Shown here in pieces: positions 26,758-34,017 of a stretch of 64,000 bases of DNA (position 1 is the stretch's first letter; each line of letters starts with the position of its first letter). The position numbers and the translations under genes are program-made. This stretch comes from JAGNHN01 sp964590645 (GTDB lineage Bacteria > Bacteroidota > Bacteroidia > Bacteroidales > JAGNHN01): positions 62,001-126,000 of the forward strand of contig CAZPYJ010000003.1 in the NCBI GenBank assembly GCA_964590645.1, read 5' to 3'. The notes under the pieces are model-generated. The model ran no database searches and was not told the origin of the DNA. It saw only the letters and a list, made by a program, of their open reading frames with translations.

Positions 26758-27132
26758 ATGAAAAGACTGTTTATAATTCTGACGGCGGTAACGATGACCG
26801 GACTGGCCCTGCTGATGCCGGGATGCAAGTATGATCACCCGGTTCCTGAGCCCCTTCCTGAGAATGTAAGTTTTTCAGAAGATGTCGTCCCCTACTTCAA
26901 CAAAAGCTGCAATTACGCCGGATGCCATAATACGGGGGGTGTTGCGCCCGATCTGACCCCTGAATTTGCCTATGATGATCTTTTTGCCAAAAACCAGATC
27001 AATCTGGACAATCCGGAAGAAAGCATCCTCTATGTAAAAATCGCTCCGGGTGGTTCTATGGAGCCTTACAGCAAGCCGGCAGAGACGGCGATGGTACTGG
27101 CCTGGATCAAAGACGGTGCACCCAACAATTAG
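26758..27132 (+). CDS. Small heme lipoprotein with a CX4CH motif
   Basis: A 124-residue lipoprotein: signal with lipobox LLMPGC (Cys at about residue 22) and one heme-binding motif of the CX4CH type (SCNYAGCHNTGG, about 50-61). This spacing is common in Bacteroidota and Planctomycetes cytochrome-like domains. A Met in GGSMEPYSK could be the distal heme ligand. The ending MVLAWIKDGAP is the usual last helix of these small cytochromes. It is the first gene of the cluster and lies downstream of the 26627 FNR box. Probable role: an electron carrier anchored to a membrane on the periplasmic or outer side. The redox partner is unknown. Confidence 0.8.
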   Translation: MKRLFIILTAVTMTGLALLMPGCKYDHPVPEPLPENVSFSEDVVPYFNKSCNYAGCHNTGGVAPDLTPEFAYDDLFAKNQINLDNPEESILYVKIAPGGSMEPYSKPAETAMVLAWIKDGAPNN

Positions 27133-27175
27133 TCGCAGCTTGTTTCATAAAAGCCATTAAGCCAATCCAATTGAT

Positions 27176-28072
27176 ATGAAAAAGATCAGAACATTCCTAC
27201 TTAGCACTCTGCTCCTTTGCGGGATCGCATTTATGGTAACAGCTCAGGATGAGGAGAAGGTGGTTGACAAACCCATCCGACCCCCCTTTCAGAGTGGGTA
27301 TCTTTTAGATAATCAAACGACCTATTTGCCGGTGGAGGGAACCCTGGAAATGATTATTCACCATCGTTTTGGAGTCACCAGCAATGGCAGCAGCGACTTG
27401 TGGGGAATATATGCGCCTGCCAATATTCGTATGGGATTTAACTACAACATTAAGGATTACCTCCAGGTAGGCATAGGCACCACCAAATTCAGGAAGTTGC
27501 AGGATGTGTCGTATAAAGCCCTGATCCTCCAGCAAACCCGATCGGGCCGCATCCCTGTTTCCATCGCCTTCTATGGCAATATTGCCCTTGACGCAAGAGA
27601 TGAAGCGGTTTTCGGGGTGGATTATGAATTTGCCCATCGCTTTTCCTATTTCAACCAGCTGATCATTTCCCGCAAGATCAATGATATGTTCAGCGTACAA
27701 CTGGCACCCTCCTTTGCCCACTACAATATCGTTGAGCAGGGGCTGCAGAACCGCTATGCAGGGATCAGCTTTAACGGCAGGGCCCGGATCAGCCCGCAAA
27801 CTTCTATTGTCTTTCAGTATGATACCCCCATCGAAATTGATGCTTTGCTGGTGAAAGGCCAGGCCGGACTGGATGGAAGCTTCGAGCACGAGCTGCCCAA
27901 AGCCAATATCGGAATTGGCATTGAAATCGCAACCAGTACACACGCCTTCCATATCTTCCTGGCTTCCGGCCAGGGGATCGTCCCCCAGGAGAATATGCTT
28001 TTCAACCGCAACGATTTTTTTGACGGTGGTATGCTTCTTGGTTTCAATATGACGCGATTATGGAATTGGTAA
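27176..28072 (+). CDS. DUF5777 family outer-membrane beta-barrel protein
   Basis: A 298-residue predicted outer-membrane barrel with a signal peptide (residues 1-23, MVTAQ). The following segment (QTTYLPVEGTLEMIIHHRFG, with a Ser/Gly-rich turn and DLWGIYAPANIRMGFNY) is typical of DUF5777. Amphipathic strands alternate to the end, which closes with an aromatic residue (MTRLWNW). The family is regularly annotated beside heme proteins in Bacteroidota. It sits 43 nt after the CX4CH lipoprotein and 35 nt before a monoheme cytochrome. The context allows a conduit or docking role for cytochromes at the outer membrane, but this is untested. Confidence 0.8.
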   Translation: MKKIRTFLLSTLLLCGIAFMVTAQDEEKVVDKPIRPPFQSGYLLDNQTTYLPVEGTLEMIIHHRFGVTSNGSSDLWGIYAPANIRMGFNYNIKDYLQVGIGTTKFRKLQDVSYKALILQQTRSGRIPVSIAFYGNIALDARDEAVFGVDYEFAHRFSYFNQLIISRKINDMFSVQLAPSFAHYNIVEQGLQNRYAGISFNGRARISPQTSIVFQYDTPIEIDALLVKGQAGLDGSFEHELPKANIGIGIEIATSTHAFHIFLASGQGIVPQENMLFNRNDFFDGGMLLGFNMTRLWNW

Positions 28073-28107
28073 TTTCTTATCTTTAACAACCAACAAAAGG
28101 AGAAACA

Positions 28108-28533
28108 ATGAAATCTAAAACAATGAAAATCTTAAGCAGCACATTGGTTCTTGCCCTTGTAGGCCTCGTTATGATGTCCTTCACCTCGGCTCCTTCGCAG
28201 GAGAAGAAACCCTGGGACGTTCCTGCTAAATACAAGGCAATGAAGAACCCTCACTCAGCAGACAAATCACTGATTAACGTCGGAAAAATGCAGTGGAACA
28301 AGCATTGCAAATCCTGCCACGGTGGAACAGGTCTGGGAGATGGCCCGAAAGCCAAACAGCTGAAGACTCCTATGATGGACTTCTCAGCGAAAGACTTCCA
28401 GGCCTTTTCCGATGGAGAGATGTATTATATGTCCTTCATCGGAAGAGATGAAATGCCCAACTTCGAGAAGAAAATTCCGGATGAAGAAGACCGCTGGGCC
28501 ATTGTGAACTTTATGCGAACGATGGCGAAGTAG
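28108..28533 (+). CDS. Periplasmic monoheme class I cytochrome c
   Basis: A 141-residue secreted cytochrome c with a signal peptide (about 1-28, MMSFTSAPS) and one CXXCH site (HCKSCHGGTGLGDGPKA, heme Cys at about 69 and 72). Met in GRDEMPNFEKKI is the likely sixth ligand, and the C-terminal helix DEEDRWAIVNFMRTM is typical of small soluble cytochromes. It would shuttle electrons in the periplasm between the membrane-bound heptaheme/cytochrome b pair and outer-membrane components. The spacing (35 nt after the barrel gene) suggests co-transcription. A hairpin lies between this gene and the next. Confidence 0.9.
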   Translation: MKSKTMKILSSTLVLALVGLVMMSFTSAPSQEKKPWDVPAKYKAMKNPHSADKSLINVGKMQWNKHCKSCHGGTGLGDGPKAKQLKTPMMDFSAKDFQAFSDGEMYYMSFIGRDEMPNFEKKIPDEEDRWAIVNFMRTMAK

Positions 28534-28548
28534 TCCCATCGCATTGAG

Positions 28549-28585
28549 GTAGGGTGTAGTGGTCATTGCTGACCCTGCACCCTAT
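28549..28585 (+). terminator. Stem-loop between cytochrome genes (attenuator or processing site)
   Basis: A hairpin about 16 bp long with one mismatch and a bulge (TAGGGTGTAGTGGTCA against TGACCCTGCACCCTA, loop TTGC). No T-run follows, so it may be a partial terminator, an RNA-processing site or a 3'-stabilising element setting the ratio of the monoheme to the heptaheme mRNA. TATCTTTC right after it (28583-28590) is one base from the TAnnTTTG promoter element. Confidence 0.5.
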
Positions 28586-28619
28586 CTTTCAAAATCCAAC
28601 GACCAAATCCATCATCGCT

Positions 28620-29600
28620 ATGCTGCCAGAAAACGCAATGCATCGTTACGGCCTGGTGCTCATTTTTATCAGTCTGCTCCTCGCCACAGGGCTGAAAGGC
28701 CAGGATTATACCAAGGACCTACCGGCAGAACTCATAGAAGAGAATGCGGTATCCTGTCTGAACTGCCATTCAAAATTGTATTTTTCCTACTACAACGAAT
28801 GGAAAGAAGACAGCGTGAAGCGCAGAATGTGCGATGATTACCACATCTTACCGGAAGAGTTTTACCGGTCGAACCACAAATCATTTCGTTGCATAGATTG
28901 CCATTCTGCTGATTTCGCCCAGTATCCGCACGATCCGGATCTAAGGATGGAACCCAAGTATGAATGTATGGATTGCCACGGCGGTGATGACTTCTGGGCG
29001 ATGTATAAATTCGAAGAGATTTATGACGAATATGCCGAGAGTGTGCACGCCAAACTCTTCGATCAGGGTTTTTCCTGCTGGAGCTGTCACGACCCGCACG
29101 AGTATCACAGCAGTTTCCGGAACACAAAAAACCTCAGAGAAAGCATCGCTTATAATAATGCAATATGCCTGGATTGCCACAGCAATGTGAATAATTACCT
29201 GCTGGTGAACGCCAAAGAAAATCCTGATTTGATGGAGACCCACAGCTGGCTGCCGAATCAAAGGCTGCATTTTGCTGCTGTACGCTGTATTGAATGCCAT
29301 ACTGAAGTAAATGACAGCCTTCTGGTGGCACATAAAATCTTACCCGGAAAAGAAGCGGTTCGCAATTGCGTGGAGTGCCACTCCAAAGACAGTCGACTGA
29401 TGCTGTCGCTGTACCGCTTTGAAAAACAGGAGGAAAGAAGCCGATTCGGTTTTTTCAATGGCGTCATCGTGAGTAACTCCTCCTATGTCATTGGTGCTAA
29501 CCGGAATATTTTCCTGAATATCGCCTCTGTTGCCATTTTCGGGCTCACATTATTGGGGATCTTCATTCACATTATCCTTCGTATCACCATAAAAAAATAA
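28620..29600 (+). CDS. Membrane-anchored heptaheme cytochrome c
   Basis: A 326-residue exported multiheme cytochrome with a signal peptide (HRYGLVLIFISLLLATGLKGQ). Seven CXXCH sites occur in order: CLNCH, CIDCH, CMDCH, CWSCH, CLDCH, CIECH and CVECH. Between the first and second lies CDDYH, which looks like a CXXCH that lost its second Cys. A C-terminal membrane helix (IASVAIFGLTLLGIFIHIILRI) anchors it to the inner membrane with hemes in the periplasm. The cytochrome b gene follows after 4 nt, a layout expected of a quinol-oxidising module. ATGs at 28620 and 28638 are both possible starts. It is related to cytochrome c3/c7-type or NapC-like chains; the exact family is unsure. Confidence 0.87.
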   Translation: MLPENAMHRYGLVLIFISLLLATGLKGQDYTKDLPAELIEENAVSCLNCHSKLYFSYYNEWKEDSVKRRMCDDYHILPEEFYRSNHKSFRCIDCHSADFAQYPHDPDLRMEPKYECMDCHGGDDFWAMYKFEEIYDEYAESVHAKLFDQGFSCWSCHDPHEYHSSFRNTKNLRESIAYNNAICLDCHSNVNNYLLVNAKENPDLMETHSWLPNQRLHFAAVRCIECHTEVNDSLLVAHKILPGKEAVRNCVECHSKDSRLMLSLYRFEKQEERSRFGFFNGVIVSNSSYVIGANRNIFLNIASVAIFGLTLLGIFIHIILRITIKK

Positions 29601-29604
29601 TCTT

Positions 29605-30228
29605 ATGAGTGAGAAATTATACCTCTACCCGGCCAGCATTCGCATCTGGCATCTGGTGAATGCCGTCCTGATCATTCTGCTTATCATCACCGGAGTGAAC
29701 CTGCAATATGCTTCCAAAGAGTTTATGCTTATCCCTTTTGAAACCGCGGTCAGCATTCATAATATCTGTGGGGTTTTGCTTTCGTTTAACTATCTCCACT
29801 ATATCATAGCCAGCATTATTACAGGCAACTTTAAGTTTTATAATCTTTTTAAACCCGGCTTTCGGACCAATCTGCTGAAGCAGGCCCGCTTCTATATCTA
29901 CGGACTCTTTAAAGGTGAACCACATCCCTTTCACGCCAGCAAAGCGGAGAAATTCAATCCGTTGCAGAAAATCGCCTATTGGTTTGTGATGTTTATCTTT
30001 CTGCCGCTGGTAGTAATAACAGGATGGTTTTTGCTGTATCCCGACAGCGTTGCCTATGTTCTGGCCGGGATACATCTTCTTCATTTTACCATCGTCATTC
30101 ATATCATTGCCGGCTTTATGCTCTCCGTTTTCCTCATTGTACACATATACCTGTGCACCGTCGGAATGAAATGGAGTGATGCCATTAAAACCATCTCCAC
30201 AGGCTACCATCATCCGGTCGAAGAGTAA
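29605..30228 (+). CDS. Cytochrome b (b561/Ni-hydrogenase cytochrome b type)
   Basis: A 207-residue integral membrane di-heme cytochrome b of the PF01292-like group, the quinone-reacting subunit of many respiratory enzymes. Four or more helices are seen: 14-33, 48-72, about 120-142 and about 152-180. Candidate heme-ligand histidines are His12 (SIRIWHLVNA), His51 (VSIHNICG), His60 (NYLHYI), and those in the last helices (GIHLLHFTIVIHIIAG and VHIYLCTVG). It directly follows the heptaheme gene with a 4-nt gap. The pair probably moves electrons between the quinone pool and periplasmic hemes. A terminator follows, separating it from the hexaheme gene. Confidence 0.88.
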   Translation: MSEKLYLYPASIRIWHLVNAVLIILLIITGVNLQYASKEFMLIPFETAVSIHNICGVLLSFNYLHYIIASIITGNFKFYNLFKPGFRTNLLKQARFYIYGLFKGEPHPFHASKAEKFNPLQKIAYWFVMFIFLPLVVITGWFLLYPDSVAYVLAGIHLLHFTIVIHIIAGFMLSVFLIVHIYLCTVGMKWSDAIKTISTGYHHPVEE

Positions 30229-30250
30229 AAAAAATATGCCCTCCCAACAT

Positions 30251-30282
30251 AAGCCGGTCTTCAATAGCAGATCGGCTTTTTC
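30251..30282 (+). terminator. Rho-independent terminator after the cytochrome b gene
   Basis: AAGCCGGTCT pairs with AGATCGGCTT (one mismatch) around an 8-nt loop and is followed by TTTTT. It ends the transcript that begins at the 26758 gene or at an internal promoter. Confidence 0.85.
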
Positions 30283-30311
30283 TATTATTAATGATCCACC
30301 TCACTAATTCC

Positions 30312-30325
30312 TTGATATATATCAA
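30312..30325. promoter_or_regulatory. FNR box, perfect palindrome (TTGATATATATCAA)
   Basis: Exact match to TTGAT-N4-ATCAA. It lies after the terminator of the preceding operon and 136 nt before the ATG of the hexaheme lipoprotein gene, so it most likely controls that gene. With the regulator gene 4 kb away it forms a coherent regulon. No exact TAnnTTTG was found at the expected distance downstream. Confidence 0.8.
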
Positions 30326-30461
30326 TCCATTGTTGATCCTTTGCCGTTTCTTGCCTGAAAAATCTCAGCCATCATTTTAACGCTATTAACAAGAATAGAA
30401 CGAAATTGCAAGGTGAAAAAGAAAAGCGATTTCCAATAACCAAACCTAACATTGAAGCGAT

Positions 30462-31505
30462 ATGAAAAAGTCATTGACCAGATTGCTTAGCCTCTTCGGA
30501 CTGTTTCTTGCATTCCAGGTGCTTATGCTCACTTCCTGTGAAGGACCGGAAGGACCGGCCGGGCCACAAGGTCCTGTAGGCGCCGATGGTTCCGCCATTT
30601 GTGGCGATTGTCACAACCTCACCACCGATCTGTATGCCAAGATCATTCAGTATGAATCTTCCACACACCGTCTGGGAGGAAACTATGAGCGGAGTACGGC
30701 ATCCTGCGCCAAATGCCACACCCACGAAGGGTTTATGGAGCAATTGGCTACCGGCACTGTGGCAGCTAGCATTAACAACCCCACCCCTGTTAACTGCCGT
30801 ACCTGCCACCCCATTCACGAGTCTTATACCCAGGCAGATTACGCCTTACGTACGGTAGCTCCTTTCGAGCTGGACATTCTGGATACCAAAGTGACCTTTG
30901 ATATGGGCAACGGGAATATTTGCGCAGCCTGCCACCAGCCGCGTGTAGCCAATCCCAAGCCCGAAGTAGGAGGAGCAGATGTCACCATTACCTCCTTCCG
31001 CTGGGGATACCATTACAGTACCCAGGCTGCAATGATGGTAGGTGAAGGCGGATATCGTATCCCCGGATCCATCGATTATAACACCGTGGCCGCCAAGCAT
31101 TACAATAATCTGAAAGATGGATGCGTGGACTGCCATATGGCCAAGGCCTTTGGCTCACAGGCAGGAGGACATACATTCAATGTTTCCTATGAGGCTTATG
31201 GAAATGCCACCCCCAATATGGCGGCCTGTACCGATTGCCACAGTGGAGCCACCAGCTTTGATATTATGGGCGGGCAAACCGAGATTGCAATGCTGCTCGA
31301 CTCGCTGAAAAGCCTGATGACCGATGCCGGTATCTATGGGTTCAATGGCAGTTATATTTATCCGGGCACCTATAGCGCCGATGATGCAGGCTGCTACCTG
31401 AACTATCAGTTTGTATATGCCGATCAAAGCCTGGGAGTGCACAATACCAGCTATGCCCGCGCTCTGCTTAGCAACTCCATTGAATACCTGAATACCAAGA
31501 AATAA
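30462..31505 (+). CDS. Hexaheme lipoprotein cytochrome c with collagen-like tether
   Basis: A 347-residue lipoprotein with signal and lipobox (LMLTSC, Cys at about residue 26). The mature N-terminus is a short collagen-like Gly-X-Y stretch (EGPEGPAGPQGPVGADG), leading straight into the first heme. Six CXXCH sites follow: CGDCH, CAKCH, CRTCH, CAACH, CVDCH (in DGCVDCHMAK) and CTDCH. The C-terminal part (about 270-347) has no heme and ends with a GVHNTSYARALLSNSIEYL helix. The CVDCHM and HN-Y-ALL elements recall nitrite-reductase-like and extracellular multiheme cytochromes. The tether suggests that it stands away from the outer membrane. The acceptor is unknown: metal oxides, another cytochrome or a small molecule are all possible. 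Confidence 0.87.
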   Translation: MKKSLTRLLSLFGLFLAFQVLMLTSCEGPEGPAGPQGPVGADGSAICGDCHNLTTDLYAKIIQYESSTHRLGGNYERSTASCAKCHTHEGFMEQLATGTVAASINNPTPVNCRTCHPIHESYTQADYALRTVAPFELDILDTKVTFDMGNGNICAACHQPRVANPKPEVGGADVTITSFRWGYHYSTQAAMMVGEGGYRIPGSIDYNTVAAKHYNNLKDGCVDCHMAKAFGSQAGGHTFNVSYEAYGNATPNMAACTDCHSGATSFDIMGGQTEIAMLLDSLKSLMTDAGIYGFNGSYIYPGTYSADDAGCYLNYQFVYADQSLGVHNTSYARALLSNSIEYLNTKK

Positions 31506-31536
31506 TCACTGATAAGGATTAGAATGATTTGGGTGA

Positions 31537-31575
31537 GGGGCTGTCTCGTAAGTCGAGGCAGCCCCTTGATTTTTA
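31537..31575 (+). terminator. Rho-independent terminator after the hexaheme gene
   Basis: GGGGCTGTCTCG pairs with CGAGGCAGCCCC (one mismatch) around TAAGT, followed by TTGATTTTT. It ends the heme cluster. Confidence 0.85.
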
Positions 31576-31626
31576 GGATTCATTGCTCCCAGTCGATTCT
31601 CAGGGGGCAAATGACTGATGAGAAAT

Positions 31627-31676
31627 CCCCTCAACGCCGCTCCCCTCGACTACGCTCGGGGAGCGGCGTTGAGGGG
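31627..31676. repeat. 19-bp perfect inverted repeat
   Basis: CCCCTCAACGCCGCTCCCC (31627-31645) is perfectly mirrored at 31658-31676 around the 12-nt loop TCGACTACGCTC. The loop itself has the TCGA-x4-CTC character of the other palindromes in this window. It lies between the heme cluster terminator and the meaB promoter. Confidence 0.85.
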
Positions 31677-31699
31677 AGCGGGAGGCAAAGAGTTTTATC

Positions 31700-31707
31700 T
31701 ACCTTTG
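31700..31707 (+). promoter_or_regulatory. Putative -7 promoter element (TACCTTTG) of meaB
   Basis: Exact TAnnTTTG match, 17 nt before the chosen ATG at 31725. Its position argues against starts further upstream. No TTG lies at the standard -33 distance. Confidence 0.6.
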
Positions 31708-31724
31708 CTGTTACATTAAAGATA

Positions 31725-32837
31725 ATGAGCAAAGCGGAGAAGCCATCCAAATCAGCCCTGAATGTCCAGAAAGGCATAGACCCCCCGCCCCTGCTGAATC
31801 CGGTGGCGGTGGGAAAAATCCGTGCCCTCAGGAAAAAAGAACTCACAGTGGACGAGATCAGGCTGGGTCTGCTGCAGGGAGATCGCAATATGCTGGGAAG
31901 GGCGATCACCCTGACGGAAAGTCGCCGGAAAGATCATCAGGCCCTGGCCCGCGATCTGATCGAGTCTTGTCTCCCGCTAACAGGAAAATCCATCCGCATA
32001 GGCATTACCGGGGTTCCGGGAGTGGGAAAAAGTACTTTCATTGAAGCCCTGGGCACCTATCTTACCCGCCTTGGAAAGAAACTGGCTGTTCTGGCCATTG
32101 ATCCCTCCAGCGCCCGTACCGGAGGTTCCATCCTTGGCGATAAAACCCGGATGGAGAAACTATCCATCGATCCCAATGCCTTTATCCGTCCCTCACCCTC
32201 GGCCGGAAGCCTGGGCGGGGTGGCCAGAAAAACCCGGGAAGCCATTGTCCTATGCGAAGCAGCCGGATTCGATGTGATCCTGGTAGAAACGGTGGGGGTA
32301 GGACAGTCGGAAACCGCAGTACACGCTATGGTGGATTTCTTCCTCCTGCTGATGCTTGCCGGCGCCGGCGACGAGCTGCAGGGGATAAAAAGAGGCATTA
32401 TGGAAATGGCGGATGCCATTGTGATCAATAAAGCAGACGGAGAGAACATTACAGCTTCAACACGTGCTCAGGCACAATACAAAAACGCCCTGCATCTCTT
32501 CCCGCCGCCCAAATCGGGATGGGAACCCAAGGTCCTTACCTGCTCTGCCCTGCAACAAAAAGGCATCCCGGAAGTATGGGCACTCATCACCGAATATAAA
32601 GCCCTCACAACCCACAATGGCTTCTTCGAGGAAAAACGCAGAGAACAAAGCCGGGGACTGCTGAGGGAAGCCATTCAGGAAAGACTGATGGAAGACCTTT
32701 TCCGGCATCCGGAGATACAGGAGCGAATCAAAGATCTGGAAGAAGCCGTAGTACAAAACCGCAGCAGCGCATACCACGCCGCCAATAAGCTCACCGAAGC
32801 CTATTTCAGAATCATTGAAAAGGAGCAGCAGGCTTAA
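31725..32837 (+). CDS. meaB: MeaB/ArgK-type GTPase, methylmalonyl-CoA mutase chaperone
   Basis: G3E-family P-loop GTPase that gates adenosylcobalamin loading and protects methylmalonyl-CoA mutase. The 370-residue protein has Walker A (GVPGVGKSTF), the ILGDKTRM loop, Walker B (VILVETVGVGQSE, the family hallmark) and the base-specificity motif VINKADG. Helical arms at both ends fit the MeaB dimer. The start at 31725 follows the promoter element at 31700; in-frame codons reach back to 31524 but cover a terminator and a palindrome. The mutase genes are not in this window. The 3' end overlaps the convergent TerC-like gene by 4 nt. Confidence 0.92.
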   Translation: MSKAEKPSKSALNVQKGIDPPPLLNPVAVGKIRALRKKELTVDEIRLGLLQGDRNMLGRAITLTESRRKDHQALARDLIESCLPLTGKSIRIGITGVPGVGKSTFIEALGTYLTRLGKKLAVLAIDPSSARTGGSILGDKTRMEKLSIDPNAFIRPSPSAGSLGGVARKTREAIVLCEAAGFDVILVETVGVGQSETAVHAMVDFFLLLMLAGAGDELQGIKRGIMEMADAIVINKADGENITASTRAQAQYKNALHLFPPPKSGWEPKVLTCSALQQKGIPEVWALITEYKALTTHNGFFEEKRREQSRGLLREAIQERLMEDLFRHPEIQERIKDLEEAVVQNRSSAYHAANKLTEAYFRIIEKEQQA

Positions 32838-33904
32838 GCGCCTGTCTTGTTTTCTTCTTTTGCCTTTTTCCCCGGGAATAAAAGAGAGGCCACAATACTG
32901 ATCAGCAAGATCCCTCCTACAATGATCAGGCTGTGGACGGTTTTAAAGCCAGCCCCGGTCAGAAAATCGTGAAGAATCATCTTTATTCCGATGAATCCCA
33001 ATAATACAGAAAGACCGGTTTTCAGGTAGCGGAAAGTATTCATCACGTGCATTACCAGAAAGAAAAGAGAGCGCAACCCGATGATGGCGAAAATATTGGA
33101 ATAGAAGACGATATAGGGATCTTTGGTGATGGCAAAGATGGCCGGGATAGAATCAACGGCAAAAATTACATCGGTAAACTCGATGACAAGCAGGACGATG
33201 AAAAGCGGAGTAATGAAAACCTTCCCCTTATGATCGCGAATAAAAAAGCGATGCCCGACATCCCGGGGATAAACTGCGAAGTATTTTCGTGCAAACTTTA
33301 CCACAGGATGACGCCCGGGCTCGATCTTCGCCTCCTTGTTCCGTTTGCGGTACATCAGCCAGGCTGTGATGATCAGAAAGCCCCCGAAAACGTACAGTAT
33401 CCACTCGAAGCGATAAATGAGGGCTGCACTCCCGAATATAAAAATGAAGCGCATTACGATAGCACCGAGGATTCCCCAAAAAAGTACCCATTTATAATAT
33501 TTCTCTCTCACCCCAAAGGAGTAAAAGATCATAATCATTACAAAAACATTATCCACCGAAAGGGCTTTCTCGATGAGATAACCCGTGATGTATTCCAGGG
33601 CAAGATTGGCCTTATACAGTTTCTGGGCGGCAAGCAGATTGTCCTCCACCTGGATAGGATGGCGGTGCAGGAGAATCAATTCCCTGATCCGCTCTACACT
33701 GTCGGCACCGTGGATCAGGTCTCCTTTGAAGAGCAGGAAAAAATAAAAGCCAACCCCCAGGCTGATCCATACGATGGTCCAGAACAATGCCTCCTTAAAA
33801 TGGATCACGTGGCTCTTTCGGTTGAAGACGCCCAGATCAAAAAGCAGTATCGCCACAATGACGACCAGAAAGCTGCCAAAAAAGACAAATTCGCTGTGAT
33901 TCAC
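32834..33904 (-). CDS. TerC family membrane protein
   Basis: A 356-residue integral membrane protein of the TerC/Alx family, linked to tellurite resistance, metal (Mn2+) homeostasis and Ca2+-related processes in other bacteria. It has about eight or nine helices and the conserved acidic intramembrane motifs EKALSVDNVFVMIMIF (about 112-127) and IEFTDVIFAVDSIPAIFAI (about 220-238). The loop of about 170-205 is basic. The start is GTG (33904). The gene is convergent with meaB and divergent from the glutamine synthetase-like gene. The family call is firm, the substrate is not. Confidence 0.9.
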   Translation of the reverse strand: MNHSEFVFFGSFLVVIVAILLFDLGVFNRKSHVIHFKEALFWTIVWISLGVGFYFFLLFKGDLIHGADSVERIRELILLHRHPIQVEDNLLAAQKLYKANLALEYITGYLIEKALSVDNVFVMIMIFYSFGVREKYYKWVLFWGILGAIVMRFIFIFGSAALIYRFEWILYVFGGFLIITAWLMYRKRNKEAKIEPGRHPVVKFARKYFAVYPRDVGHRFFIRDHKGKVFITPLFIVLLVIEFTDVIFAVDSIPAIFAITKDPYIVFYSNIFAIIGLRSLFFLVMHVMNTFRYLKTGLSVLLGFIGIKMILHDFLTGAGFKTVHSLIIVGGILLISIVASLLFPGKKAKEENKTGA

Positions 33905-33948
33905 GCCGCAAAGTTAGTGTAATTGTATCCTGCTGCATTCGCCCTTCT

Positions 33949-33978
33949 TTGCCGTCGTTCAAAGATTTCATAGTTTTG
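33949..33978 (+). promoter_or_regulatory. Promoter of the glutamine synthetase-like gene
   Basis: A TTG at 33949-33951 (within CTTTG), a 19-base spacer, and TAGTTTTG at 33971-33978 match the Bacteroidota -33/-7 arrangement exactly. The chosen ATG is 39 nt downstream. Confidence 0.75.
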
Positions 33979-34017
33979 GAACCCTTTATTGACCACAAAT
34001 TCTTAAAAAAGATATCT

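Noticed and set aside
28810..28860. Counting CDDYH as an eighth heme site
   Set aside because: The second Cys is absent. It is listed only as a possible relic.
31524..31724. Longer N-terminus for MeaB
   Set aside because: It would cover a terminator, a 19-bp palindrome and a promoter element, and the residues have no family similarity.
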